Source of the DNA: Diphasiastrum complanatum
Taxonomy: Eukaryota; Streptophyta; Lycopodiopsida; Lycopodiales; Lycopodiaceae
Length of the DNA stretch: 64,000 nt
Assembly: GCA_029204225.1 (NCBI GenBank)
Contig: CM055096.1
Location: 34,985,143-35,049,142 of the forward strand
Reading direction: 5' to 3'
Both the position numbers and the translations under genes were made by a program. The notes beneath the pieces were generated by a model. It did no database searches. It had not been told where the DNA came from and was given only the letters and a program-made list of their open reading frames with translations. This document shows, in pieces, positions 1-11,852 of the stretch (position 1 is its first letter; every line of letters starts with the position of its first letter).

Positions 1-1250
1 GAGTGATGATAAATCTGCCTTTTGTAGGCTAGTGGCATAGAAGCACCTGAAAATATGCCGCGGTGTGTGAATAATTGCTATGATCTTGAAGGATTTTGGC
101 GAAGTTGGCATGCATCCTACAATCGTTGGCTTGTGAGGTAATGAATAATGATTACTTTTTGTAGAGCACCCATTGACGAGAGAGGAATATGGCCGATATC
201 AAGCTATATTTTGAAGCAGTTGATGGTTAATCTTTTAAATGACTGTGGTTCCATTCAGATATCTGTATGTTCCGCTTGGAGGGGCTCAGTGGAGGTTGTT
301 AAACGTGTGGATCATTTTCACGTTTGTGGCACTATGGCATGATCTTGAGTGGTAAGAATGATTCTGTTATAAAGGTTTATCATTCTAAAGAATTCGAGCA
401 GAGTTCAGGTAGCAATTTGACCTGGTACTGTGGCAATATGTTCTTAACCTGCAACCCTTTGTTGTCTGTCAGTCAACTCACATCCATATTTGTCAGTACA
501 TGAATAAGGTTTAAGGTCTATTATCAGACTAGGGAATATTATAGGAAGACATCACATAGATTAAGTTTAAGGTACCAGGGAAATGTTAAAAGGTACGGCA
601 GAGAAAAAATTGGCATTATACGTTATATCATGCCCCATACCCAGATAAAGCAGATCAGTAAGTGGTTCATCGTGTCTCAGTTTAATTGTCACTAAATTTC
701 AGGAACCATTTACTCCTTTTTTTCAAGGGATGTTTCACAATCATGTCTCAACCAGAAAATCTTCGAAAATGCATGTACAGCACAAGTAGAGCACTGGTAG
801 GAAATGCTGATTTTATTTGTTCAATGATTCAAAAGTTAATCAGAAAGTTTCTTCTTGGAACGCAGGAAGCTTCTTTCCTGGGCTTGGGTGACTTGTATTT
901 TATGGGTTCCTGAATTACTGGCTAAGACAGTTATGCGTTTGAGCTGGGTAATTTCTTTTGCCATGATGCAAATTTTATGCCCTATACCAGCAATGTTGGC
1001 ATGTGAGATGCCCCTTGTTCCAGCTAAGCCAAGGACCAATCTATGTTTTGGTTTACTTTCTACTTTCTCTGAGATAATTTGGTGTTTAGTTCAGCAGCAA
1101 CGAAGTGCAAGCTGAAAAACTTTGCAGTTGTAAGAACTCTGTATCATGCTTTATAATATTCTTTCTTGTGCTCATTTACATGGGTAGACCATCCTTTTAA
1201 GTTGATCTGCCAAATTATATATCTACTTTTGGTGTTTCAATCAGCTACAG
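1..1250. other. Spacer, no gene supported
   Basis: This stretch is T-rich with short reading frames in all frames and no recognisable protein domain. It resembles intron or intergenic sequence. It could contain upstream exons of the antiporter-like remnant that starts near 1251, but none is convincing. Confidence 0.5.
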
Positions 1251-1915
1251 GGATTCAGGAAGTCAGTTATGTATCGAGAAGTTTGTGCCATTGCAGGAGC
1301 GTTGAACATTACAGGACTCATGGTGCATTTTGTTCTTCCTATGCTACGACAGCCATAATGCTTTTTGCTTTTTGCTTTCTCAAACTACATGCAACTTTTG
1401 GCTATGGATTGTTTAAATATCGATGAATGAGAGTAGGATTTTAGTACATGCTATTTTTTGTTTTGTTAATTGCAAGTAAACTTCCTCATTTTGTGTCAAG
1501 GTTCTAGCAAGCTTTTAAGATTTTTGCATACCACAGACAGCAAATCTTGTGGGATTTGTGGTTGGCCCATCTGGAATGAAAAGCCTTTCATCTCAATTGC
1601 TCGCTAGGCAGAGTAAGTGTTTGTGCTACGTTAAGTGACTAAGATGAATTTGATCATCCATTTTCACACTTGATATTGCTACACAAAATGATCTATAATA
1701 AAACCTCTTGATCAGGAGTTCATGCATACAAGGAAGAGCTAGGGAAATTCCTTAGTCGGTTCTGATTGCCGACTGATAGTTCCTTTGCTTTTGCAGATAC
1801 AGTTGTTCTCTTCGGCATCTTGACTTCTTTGTATGTTGGAACTAAGGTTGATACTTATCTTATTAATTATTTAAAGCCTGGTCTTGCTTTTTGTCTAGCT
1901 AATCTCAGCTTTTGA
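1251..1915 (+). pseudogene. Possible CHX-type cation/H+ antiporter remnant (exon-like pieces)
   Basis: Three exon-like pieces on the plus strand read as the start of a CPA2/CHX cation-proton antiporter. Piece one (1251-1349) follows an acceptor AG and ends in LPMLRQP, like the conserved LRQPR segment of CHX proteins. Piece two (1537-1612) follows ACCACAG, reads GFVVGPSGM (compare GGILLGPS in CHX) and ends at a GTAAGT donor. Piece three (1797-1915) follows TTTGCAG and reads LTSLYVGTKVD (compare LFLVGLEMD). The phase across the second junction is consistent: A joined to AT gives Asn. Piece three then runs into a stop. The first junction has no clear GT donor and no later transporter exons were identified, so this is probably a decayed gene. 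The family call rests on short motifs only. Confidence 0.35.
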
Positions 1916-2548
1916 AGCAATACCTCTAATAGAGTTATCTGTCGTCTGCAGATAATGTTTCATGTTAGGGAAAGAGAAAGCTACAAAAAAGTAAAACGAA
2001 CAATTGATTAGATTCTCCTCAATGTTTGCAAGTAGACAAACAAAATTCTTTTGGAAAATGTCGCTCTAGAGACCTTTGTGCTCTACACTCCAATCATTTT
2101 GTGACAAACTTGTGGAGCTTTATTGATCATCAGTTATAGCAAGTATCCACTTCAACATACATCTTGTCAGCTAATTTGTTTCCCATCATCATTTGTGGAA
2201 GATTGGTACTATCAGCTCGGTGTAGGCTTGCAATTGGCATGCCATCATTCAAGTTGGCAAGAAATCACCTTGCTTCTCATGGTTGTGGGTTGGTCTTATT
2301 CAAGTCTTTTGGCTTTTTCCATTTAAGTTTACAATCTATCTTTTTGGGTACAATGTTGTGTCATTGTGTACTTTGATTAATAGTTGCCCGTAAAAAAAAA
2401 TCGTATTTTTTTACAAAGGATTTTAATCCGTTAATTATCACTTCCGGACATATAAGAGCATATATTGAGGATGGCAAACTGGTAAGATGGCGGAGTGAGG
2501 TTGCATTGTAAACATATAAGAGCTGGAGTGAGAAATGGTCATATGCAA
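1916..2548. other. Spacer, nothing recognised
   Basis: AT-rich sequence with an A-run near 2391. Two overlapping frames of 67 and 70 codons (2123-2376) are not recognisable and lack supporting splice context. They might be later exons of the antiporter-like remnant, but I cannot show this. Confidence 0.4.
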
Positions 2549-2663
2549 CAACTGTCGCAAAAGGCTCCTGCGTTCAGGAGAATCCAGCCATTGGTTCTCC
2601 CAACCATACCAACTGTCGTAAAAGGCTCCTAACCATACCAAAAGGCTCCTAACCATACCAACT
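2549..2663 (+). repeat. Short direct repeats AAAAGGCTCCT(AACCATACCA)
   Basis: The block AAAAGGCTCCT occurs three times (from about 2559, 2620 and 2640). The last two copies each carry the extension AACCATACCA, and the first two share an upstream CAACTGTCG. This is a small local tandem duplication of 21-60 bp units. A long minus-strand frame (2438-2890) crosses it but shows no domain. Confidence 0.7.
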
Positions 2664-5600
2664 AACGCCATATCTCCAATTCTGTGCATATGAAAAACTG
2701 ATCTCCCCTTATCTATTGGAAACAGATCCGTGGAAAAAAGTGGTTGCGGACCTGATTTCCGCTTTGGTCTCCATTTTAATTTCCCGTTCTTTGTTTTGTG
2801 CCATCCAGATTTTTTATCTGCTACCATCTCATAAAGGACGCAGTTGTATGAAAAAAGTATTATTTTTATTTTTTTTAGATGTAGGCGCACTTTCCCTCGC
2901 TATCTGTGAAATGCACGCTACCTTGCTCGCTATCTGTGAAATGCAGAAGCCGCGGGCCAGCAGGGTCTAAATTCATTTTTTTTTAATTTACATGAACTCG
3001 TTCCGACCCAGTACGTTCCAGAACGTATGGAACGGATGGAACGGGACGTTCCGTCCTTTTTGCTCGGAACGAGCTTCTAAGCTTTGATTCCATCCGGTCG
3101 GTGAGGGACACACAATGTTTGTGGGTATTGATTTGAGTGAATATTAACAAAGTTAAAAGAGCAAGGCAAGGCATTCAAGACAAGACTAGCACTCTCTATG
3201 TCAATCCGCAAATTTCTCTTGGAGCATTATGGTACAGGCAATCATGCACAATGACATGTATATGAATCATGAGTCCACACCTGTCATTATTCGCTATCAG
3301 GACCATGTAGTTTTGGTAACTGCACCATCTGTTATTCTTTTAGATTCATTAGACCTTTATTACTCATTTGGTCAATATTTGGCCTTACAAGTTGGGTGTT
3401 GGCCTAAACAGAGGGTCCTCAGAAAATAGAAGTTGCTTGTAGGCTTTCTTGAATGATCAGTCGGTTGCTTGAACTTAGTTGTAGGTAGCTGCCAACATAG
3501 CAGCAGTTCAACTCTTTAGATCAGCATATTACTCGAAGAGATCTTGTTCTTCAATTGCCCATGATTACGTTTCAGCTCTTTGTCAACATATCTGCATTTT
3601 CCCCTCAATCTGTCTTTTATTGATATTGGCGATATGCTGTGGAATTTTTTATAAGCTGGTATTATAACCCCTATTTTGGGAGTTTGGGTTAGGTGGCATG
3701 TTCTACATGTGCCAGATCTCTCACAGTTGGGCACCAAAACTGTTATGAATCATTACTTTAGTCTGAAGAAAAAAACCTAAATATTTGCTCTTCACTTTAT
3801 TTTACTTCAACGATTGCAATTCTGATTACATTTCTGGATTCGTCTCCTTCAGGCATTCAAGATGAAGTATTAGAATCTGAATCTTGATTAGCAGGGGGTA
3901 CCCACAAATCCCCATTTTAATAGTTTCTGAAGACTTTGTCATGCTTTTCTGGTATTTCAGATGACATCTACATTTTATGTGTTTCCTACGGTGGGGTGCT
4001 TCTACTACACTTCATAGCTATTGATTTAATCCACTAGAAGTTGACTTATGGAGTTTCCAGCTCTCACTAGTTTCCAAGATTACATCACATTTGTGGTGCC
4101 CTTTTCTAGAGCAATTTAGCTTGGTGTTCTTGCTTGATTAGGGTTCTCATTAGCGCACTTTGCAGCTTGTAAATCAGAAATCAAGACACTATAGATTCAC
4201 TTATTGTACATGTACAGTCTTCTTGATCAGTTTGGTTTCTTTTGCCATTTCTAGTATTCTTATACCAGCAAGTTGTGCGTCCTTTTCTTACGGCAACTTA
4301 TATGTCTAGAGGTTTAGGAGATTCAGTCCTTAAAATCTTTCCTCATATCAGCTCGTTCACAATTTTTTATACATTTTTCAAGATTAGCATATACTAGTGC
4401 CTTTTCGTACGTGGGTTGTTGCATCTAGCTTTTGTGGTTCTTGGATGTCAACTGGTGAAAGATTGAAATTTGTATGTATTGGTCCTTAATTATGTCTACT
4501 ATTCAGGAAAAGTTGCAAAAATTCTTGACAAGTCGGACACGGGGCTACTTTTACAATCCTATTGAGGGGTCTATTTGTCCAATTGCAAATACTATAGGTT
4601 CTCGCAGTTACGTCTGACTTTTTTTTTAGATATGGAGCTATTTACATCTACGAACGCCCTATGCATTCTTGAAGCTGTTTCTTGCTGATACTACATTACG
4701 TTGACAACCCATTTGAACAGCTTGCGTTTTTCTGCTCGTTCAAATCCAATTCTTCATATTGTTATTTAGCACTCTTTGTCTATATGATTAGCTCAGAGTT
4801 TCTTTATGAGTACTGTGTCATTCACTACATTTAGGTGGCATTCGTGGTCTATAAGGTTGGCATGGGATTTCATTGTATGCAATAGAGGCTTTATATCATA
4901 CTTGGCCTCTATTCTTCACAGGTATTTTTTCCTTTGGGATTCCTAGTCCGTTCGTCAAGCATGGTGATCCATAGCGAGCAAGTATTCTGTCAACAAGCGA
5001 ATTCTCCATATTATTTCCATCGCAACTGAATAATCTAAACTTAAAATGAAACTAACTTGAGCAATCGTAAATCATGCATCATGACAAGTTTATTCATTAC
5101 AAACATTGCATGAGGAACAAGAAGGCAAGGTATCCTAGATGAAATTCTGTGATGATCAGAAAACCTGCACTCAGTGCCATCAAATTATTTTGCAATGTAT
5201 TGTAGCTGAAAGTATGAGGCTTATGTTTCACAAAGCACAAAGACTTGCCATGCTGATGGAAATGGTAGCAAGATATGTCTAACCAAATAACGGTTCATTT
5301 GTGGAAAGAAGATTAACCTTGTTCAAACCTTAATATAAGTTAGAAATAAACCATATTAAAAGTTGGACCTTTTTATGGAATTTTGCTATCCCACCAATTA
5401 GCTTGGCTATGTAATAAATCAGTGCACATACATAAGCCACAAAACTTTTGCATGTAACAAGAATAAACGATATAGTTCTCCCCCCGTATATAGACCATAC
5501 ATTGCATATCTTGCAAAGCATTATCACACAAATTTAGAGGTGAACATGCATAAACATAATCGAGATATATGTTTGGATTTTGTTTCGATCCAATATTCAA

Positions 5601-6240
5601 TTCTAACACTAAAAAATCTAGGAGCACGAGTATCCATTTTGGATAGCCATGTAGAGTGCATGAAGTACCTATGAAGTGATCTCACACACTCCATGACTTA
5701 AAAAAATAATTATATGCACCTAATGTGTCATGCTCATGATTGGATAAAGCTTGGATTAATATCCTGTAGGGTGGTCAATAGGCTTATCTCATCTCCCTTC
5801 ATTAGTCGACTCACCACCTCTTCACTTTTCTGATCTGCTCCAGTCAGTTGAAAGACTCCCACAGACATCATCATAGTTTATGCACTTTTATTTTTAAAGC
5901 CAGGATTTGGATTAATCTTTAATTTTACTGCAAGCATCGGTCTTGTTTGAGCCTACTTTTGTTTAAGCTTCCCCTTCGGAGTGTATATATCTTTTTCATC
6001 AATGTACCTACTACTTTTTCCTATGAATAAATGCACTAGGGTACTATTATACGGTGTGGGGCCCTCATGGTATTAAATCATAATTAATGGATTAGAGGTC
6101 TAAACCCCATGATGGTGCATTTTTTATGGAATTAACAATAATTCACAGGTAAGTGGTAGCTCTTGATGTGTCCTAGTGAGGTGCTCAAATCACACTCCTA
6201 GTTGGGGTGGAGCCTTGGAGGGTGTAAGTATACGTAACAA
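2664..6240. other. Spacer, no gene supported
   Basis: About 3.6 kb of AT-rich sequence with no domain-bearing frame. A 20-bp direct repeat with a 30-bp period lies at 2896-2945 (CTCGCTATCTGTGAAATGCA twice). A cluster of GGAACG/CGTTCC words at 3000-3075 forms imperfect inverted pairs. Neither could be assigned to an element. Confidence 0.5.
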
Positions 6241-6458
6241 GCCTCCCTAGGAGGAGAGCTTGATTGGTGTATTGTAACGACATGTTGTTGGAGTGACATC
6301 TCTCTTATTGAGTCATTGCTTTGGTTTATAGCTTAGGGCCTAGATTCGATTGATCTAGGTTGTTTAGAGGTTTGATCCACAATCTATTTTCTTTGTTTCT
6401 CTTAATTGACATTTAAGTTTTTGATCTTTGGAGTAGGCCTTGATAGTGGTATCAGAGC
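6241..6458 (+). mobile_element. LTR retrotransposon primer-binding site with adjoining LTR end
   Basis: TGGTATCAGAGC at 6447-6458 matches the complement of the 3' end of initiator-Met tRNA, the usual primer site of plant LTR retrotransposons. The sequence just upstream should therefore be the end of a 5' LTR read on the plus strand, although the LTR start is not seen and the usual terminal CA is unclear. Downstream to 7.5 kb I find no intact gag, so the body is decayed or replaced. Confidence 0.5.
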
Positions 6459-7600
6459 AATTTGCAGCCTGGGTTATGGTAGACTCATGAAGCGAGATTG
6501 ATGTACAACGTGATCAATTTGGAAAAAAAAGATGAGGTGTTGATGTCTTCTCTATTGGTAGTGGTCTTTTGTTAAGGAAAGGAAAGATGAGAAACGTGTG
6601 AATACTGCTGAAAAATCAGTGCTTCCAATAGCGAAGAAGAAAAAACAATAGCAAAAACACCGCTAAAGTAGTAAAAAGCAGCTAGAAAACCTTTGAAAAT
6701 GACTGGAAAATGGCTAGAAACGGCTAAAATATGGATGACAAACACCTCTAAAACCTGGAAAATAGTAGGAAAACCTTGGAAAACCGCCGAAGTCGAAAAA
6801 ACAGTCAAAAAATTGCTACAAAATCTTTGAAGTCTGGTTCAGACCTCCATCATTGTAAGAAATCTGTGGGATGAGTCTGATGGGCGACGGATTCTAGATG
6901 GGCTTCACTCAGAAAACAGTCCCTTCACCACATTCAAGAGGAAACGCTTGAAAACGAGCTGACAAAGAGCTGAAAACGGGGGCTGGGTGTACAAATGCGA
7001 AGCTGCAGACAAAATGGGCTAAAAACACCTTAGAACGAGTTGAAAGAGAGCCTAAAATGAGTTGAAAATGGTGGCTGGGTGCACAAATGAATCTCCTCAA
7101 TGTCTTTCTCAGATGCTTATTTGAACAACCAACAAATAGCTTATGACCTAAGCGCTTACATGCTCCATCTGCATCACATATTTGTACCGGCTCAGTTATC
7201 CATCTGAGATGTGAATGAGGCATGAAACAGTTAAGCTACTCTTGCTGGAGGTTGCACTTTGTTGAATGCATTTTGCCTTCTTGAATGAGGCAAACAATGC
7301 TCAGTCTACAGGTATTGAAAGTCGATGTCTTTGATCAAAAGCCTTTGGATGTCAGATTACAAAATAGTAAGAAATTAACTACCGCCGCAGTCCAGTTGGC
7401 CAAGAGTTTCAACTGTGTGCAAATCGATTGTTTGTAGTAACTGTGGGGAAGTGCTATAAATTGCATCAGACTAGCCAGCACATGATGGAGAAGCTGATGA
7501 AGAAGGGTCGTGGACAGCAGGATTTAGGCTGGGAGGTTGTGCAAGAAGAGCGTGGAAGGATGGCCGTGTAAGGGATCTATCATGTGCCCCAGATTTCTAT
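6459..7600. other. Decayed repeat sequence with an 80-bp tandem duplication
   Basis: Starting right after the primer site, this is presumably leader or body of the same element, but no frame is recognisable. Two diverged units of about 80 bp begin at 6953 and 7033 with AACGAG(C/T)TGA and share GGCTGGGTG(T/C)ACAAATG. The 6600-6800 part is rich in GAAAA words and reads as low-complexity sequence. Confidence 0.4.
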
Positions 7601-7885
7601 AGTTTCAAAAAATATGGCACAGACCAACGAAGAGGTTTTTCAAGCGAACCATTATGGATTTTCTGACTCCTATTGAGCTACTAACTATACGCACTACTGG
7701 TATAACTACTGGTTGAGCGTTCGTTGCCTCTGAGATGGTTTTGAGTGTGAAATGTCCACATAAAAGTTGACTTCGAATGTCACTTATATCTCTCAAGAGT
7801 ACTGATTTTCAGTCAATCGCTTCAAACTTATAAGTATCCCTCAGGGATTCAAGTTCCATCAATATGAGTGTTGGAAGCTTGAGAG

Positions 7886-8374
7886 TTGTTGTACCAGGAC
7901 TTGCCGAGACAGTATTGGTATAACAAGAGAACGCATAGGTGGACCCTTCGAATCAACATGCAGACGAACCCTACCATTGGTTGCATGTATTTTGTACACC
8001 CATTCGAAGGGGAGAGGTTCTATATGCGAGTTCTTTTGGCTCATGTCAGAGGTGCAACCAGCTTTGAGGACTTGCGCACGAGTGATGGTGAGTTGTTTCA
8101 GTCATTCAGAGATGCTTGCAGACACAGACTTTTGATAAATGACGCGAATGAGTGGAGTTGCTGCTTGCGCAAGGCAGTGTCATGGGGCACTCCATCACAG
8201 CTTCGTCTCATGTTCGCTGTGCTTCTTTTGACATGTGTCCCTTCCGACCCATTGGAGCTCTGGAGGAGCATAGAGCCACATTTAGTTGAGGATTATGCGC
8301 ACGAGTTAAGACAACCAATAACGTGCAAGACCATTTTTGTGAGCCCTGCTTGTAATTTCAAAGATGTTCCGTAG
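7886..8374 (+). pseudogene. Helitron Rep/helicase polyprotein remnant
   Basis: A 162-codon frame matches the segment of plant Helitron proteins between the Rep (Helitron-like N) region and the PIF1-type helicase. Visible motifs in order are LPRQYWYNKRTHRW, IGCMYFVHPFEGERFYMR, LLAHVRGATSFEDLRT, an SFRDAC segment and SQLRLMFAVLLL. Full proteins of this family exceed 1000 residues and carry an HUH Rep domain and helicase motifs; neither is present here. The frame is cut at 8374, and a copia gag fragment on the other strand begins within a few bases. It is therefore a truncated, non-functional piece. Confidence 0.8.
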
Positions 8375-8385
8375 GATGGCTAGAA

Positions 8386-8542
8386 CATTCCTTGGAATAT
8401 CAGCCTACACCTTCAAACCTACAACAATATCGAAAACATCATTCATCTCAAGAAATGATTCCATCTTCACTTTCCACAATGAATAACTACTTGAGGTAAG
8501 CCTATCATTGGCTTCCAACATGACTCCACTTGATGTAGCCAT
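8386..8542 (-). pseudogene. Copia gag N-terminus (truncated)
   Basis: From the ATG at 8542 the minus strand reads MATSSGVMLEANDRL and then WKVKMESFLEMND, the typical start of plant copia Gag (substrate of the UBN2-type domain, with the conserved W-K-x-K/R-M). A stop follows after about 50 codons, where the element is cut. The start is nearly the same as the gag of element C (start at 58907) and like that of element H. Confidence 0.75.
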
Positions 8543-9408
8543 GTAGCAATGACCATATCCTCTCTTTCAAACTATTTCAATGCATAAAGCACTCCTTTGA
8601 GCAACAACAAATGTTTTCAAAAGGAATCACAAAGATATGAAACTACTCAATTCTTTTCTAGCAGTTATACCAAGCAAATCAACACATAGAATAGTGAAAT
8701 CTTGATCAACCTATGACTTTGCCACTTCCTAAGATTGAAACACACTCAAATGAAGTTCAGTAACCTCACTATTTAGAGATCCAATCAAAATTAGGGTTTA
8801 GACAAAATCACAAAAAATTGATTATTTTAAAATCTACATGCAAATGCCAAAAACTTGATATGCAATCTATAGCCACTACTTAGGCTTTTCCAATAATCCA
8901 AAAAGTGGACAAATCCAACATGAAATGTGTGAAATCTGACTTGATCAAGATTATAACTCTATATAGGGTTTTGATCTACAAAAGATCCAATCTACATATG
9001 CAAGAAACTCGATTTTGGTGTAGAATCCAATCTAGCATGCTCTAGCATCGATATCTTCTCCAAATCATTGATAGATACGATTGCTTCCTTCATAACCTGA
9101 AACACAAGATCTGATACCATGTGAAAGATTTCAGATTAATAAAGATCTAAATCTATAAAATGATCTTGGGTCAGAAAGACAACATATCACCAATCTTGCC
9201 AATGTGAGATGCAAACTCTAATAGATCTTGATCAAACATGAACCAAAACACAGAATAATGTTGTTGTCCATAAAACTACAGTAAGCTACTGTATTTCACA
9301 CATTTGGATCTGAAAATAACAATTAATGATCATTCTACACAGAATTGCAAGATATCACAAGTATAGTGCATCAATAAATAGTAGAATCCAAGAGAACCAT
9401 GTATAAGC

Positions 9409-9410
<2 letters not shown>

Positions 9411-9472
<62 letters not shown>
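9411..9472. repeat. (GA)n microsatellite inside an LTR
   Basis: About 31 uninterrupted GA units lie inside the LTR of element D. At the same place the related LTR at 59.5-60.2 kb has only a short, imperfect GA stretch, so the array expanded after the two copies separated. Confidence 0.95.
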
Positions 9473-9474
<2 letters not shown>

Positions 9475-9757
9475 TCCCTCTTCCCATGAGTTAAATTCTT
9501 TTATAACAGGTCCAAACCCTAAATTGCCATTTGGTTTTCCTCCATAATGAAAGCACTACTATTTTTGGGACTAGATTCAATGTACCCAACATTCAAATTT
9601 GAATCTACTAAAACTCGATTTCTATAGTTTCCCACACTTTCCAAAAGTGTTTATTCAAATGCTTTTAGACTAATATAACTTTGAAAAGTCAAACTCTAAG
9701 TCTAATATGAAATTGGCCTCAAATGCCATATAAACAAATGTAGTTGAATTTCTCACA

Positions 9758-11090
9758 AAAAAACACCTCAAAAGATGCAACTGACAGGCTGTCTGATACT
9801 CGCACAGGCTCGCACAGTACCTATGGATGGATCTTAACTACTATGGACACTAAAAATCAGTTGTGCGAGTGGGAAATTCCAAGAAAAACACCTCCAAAGA
9901 TGCAACTGGCAGGCTGTTTTTGAGTAAAAGATCACCGTCATATGGCTATCTGGGGCTAAACGGCAACTAGCAGGCCGTTAAGATCCTCCCCTCTACAAAA
10001 GATGATGGCTAGAGTAGCAACTCAATGAAATCAGAAACGAGGAGCCCCGTGCGAGGAATCTGTTCTAATTCTCCTTTTGGTGCGAGTTTCCTAGAGCCTT
10101 ACGGTGTAGATCTGCTCCCAAACGAGTTGAATTTTTGGCTGCTTGTAGACCTGCTGCAGATTGGCTTTTTTTGGCTGGCTTGTAGCCCTATTGCAGATTG
10201 GCTTTTATGGTTGAGCGACTGGATAAAAAACAAATGGATTGCTTTTTTGGCTGGGTGACTAGTGCACGAGTAGTGTAAAAATCAGACCTTGGTGAAGATC
10301 AGAAACTGCCGCAGATTAGAAATGCCTTCAAAGGCCTTTTTCAAGAAAGAAAAACAAGAAGCATGGTTGTGCATGAAGCGTGGTAGTTTAAAATACTAAA
10401 AACATAACTTTGACACTATAAAAGCAAGAAGTCAAGCAAAAAGCATGAGAAAAGAGTGGAAAGAGCGGCAATGGCGCCAATGTTAGCTCTTTGACTGTGG
10501 ATTTAATAAGCTTGAGAATGCAAGGATGGGAGAGGGCATGATAGCATGGGTGAGTATTCTTGAGGGCAAGATTTAACTCTAAGATTCTAACACAATGAGA
10601 GAAAGAAAGGCTAACCCCTCTAAGGCTTACCCTTCTAGAGGGAGGAAAACCCTATATCTAAACTAATCCTACCCACAAGCTTGAGGCTTATCCCAACCAA
10701 GATGTGGAGTACATAGAAGAAAACCTAATCTTAACTTGGTGTAGATGAGTATGAACAATACAATGTGAGAGCAAAATCAACACACAAAGGGGAGACACTC
10801 TTGAAGAAAAAAGATAGTCTATTAAGCTCAAAAGAGATTCTTGACAAAACGGACTCATCTTTTTATGAACTTAGTTACAAAGGTTCCATGGGACAAACCC
10901 CCAATGGACCATGAACAACTTAAATAACTTAAATTGAACTAACTTAGACTAACCTAAGTTACAATGTTCTAGAATTAGGCTTAGAACTAAATAACCTTAA
11001 GTCGTTACAATATTGTGTCATCTATGTAGCACAAGGTCCAAATGCTTGAAGTGGCAATCTCGCCTTCACCTGCATAGCACGAAGAGAGAG
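9758..11090. other. Spacer with direct repeats, no gene supported
   Basis: A block around AACACCTC(A/C)AAAGATGCAACTG with a following CAGGCTGT occurs at about 9763 and again near 9889, with a weaker third echo near 9964. GCAGATTGGCTTTT is repeated at 10156 and 10193. No domain-bearing frame was found; the 77-codon frame at 10025-10258 is low-complexity (Trp/Leu-rich). Confidence 0.45.
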
Positions 11091-11096
11091 GGAGAA

Positions 11097-11177
11097 GAGA
11101 GAAGAGAGAGAGAGAGAGAGAACTCCTAAGAGAGGCTTTGGGGGCTCGAGCACCTTCCCAAAGCTATTCGGTCCCAA

Positions 11178-11252
<75 letters not shown>

Positions 11253-11386
11253 CCTTGGTTAGGAAAGGCTTTGGGGACTGGAGCACCTTACCAAAGCTAT
11301 TTGGTCCTAACCAAGAAAGAGAGAGAGGGAACTCCTAGGTTGAGAGAGGCTTTGGGGGCTCGAGCACCTTCCCAAAGCTATTCAAT

Positions 11387-11455
<69 letters not shown>
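11097..11455. repeat. Composite minisatellite: (GA)n arrays alternating with a ~45-bp unit
   Basis: Three copies of a unit containing AGGCTTTGGGG(G/A)CT(C/G)GAGCACC and CCAAAGCTATT (near 11130, 11263 and 11347) alternate with long GA runs (11104-11120, 11181-11249, 11391-11454). Apparent frames rich in Arg-Glu pairs are translations of the GA runs and are not genes. Confidence 0.9.
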
Positions 11456-11457
<2 letters not shown>

Positions 11458-11852
11458 CCCAAGGTGAGCCTCCTTCACTTTGATTGGCCACTTCATTGGG
11501 GCAAAAATTCTAATATTTCAAGCCTTTCAAATAAACACAACTTAAATCTAATGGTGCTAGGAAAGCACAAAGCAAGTCACATGAATCATGTGAGTCTTAT
11601 TTTGACCAAATTAGATTTCTTATTATTAACTTGAGTTTGTAACTTAGACTTCGGCCTTTAGCTTATTTTATTTATACCCCAAGTCTCTATGAAACAACTT
11701 AAAACAACTAGCAATGTGCTCATTGGATTGGGCTTTTTACACATGCAGGATGCCAGTGCCCTCACACTTATTATTCTAACTGTACAATACTATGGTGGGG
11801 CCCACTTGGTAAGGCTTGGCCAACAGTAGCTTGAGTGGCAGGACCCACTTAT
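11456..11852. other. Spacer, nothing recognised
   Basis: About 400 bp of AT-rich sequence without a recognisable frame or repeat. Confidence 0.5.

Larger units (their letters stand above)
8386..9757 (-). mobile_element. Element D: 5' end of a copia element (LTR, primer site, leader, gag start)
   Basis: Read on the minus strand, an LTR of about 638 bp (9120-9757) starts TGTGAGAAATTCAAC and ends AAATCTTTCACA. The primer site TGGTATCAGAT (9109-9119) follows directly, then a leader of about 570 bp, then gag from the ATG at 8542. Everything after the first ~50 gag codons is missing where the Helitron remnant begins. The LTR ends and gag start match element C at 56-60 kb, so both are one family. 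The LTR carries an expanded GA array. Confidence 0.8.

Noticed and set aside
855-1115. GLGDL motif (FLGLGDLYF) suggesting presenilin or signal peptide peptidase
   Set aside because: Only five residues match; no neighbouring membrane segments or second catalytic motif fit.
2438-2890. 150-codon minus-strand frame
   Set aside because: No domain, crosses a local tandem repeat, composition like non-coding sequence.
11138-11483. Open frames rich in Arg-Glu dipeptides
   Set aside because: They are direct translations of (GA)n runs and have no start or splice support.
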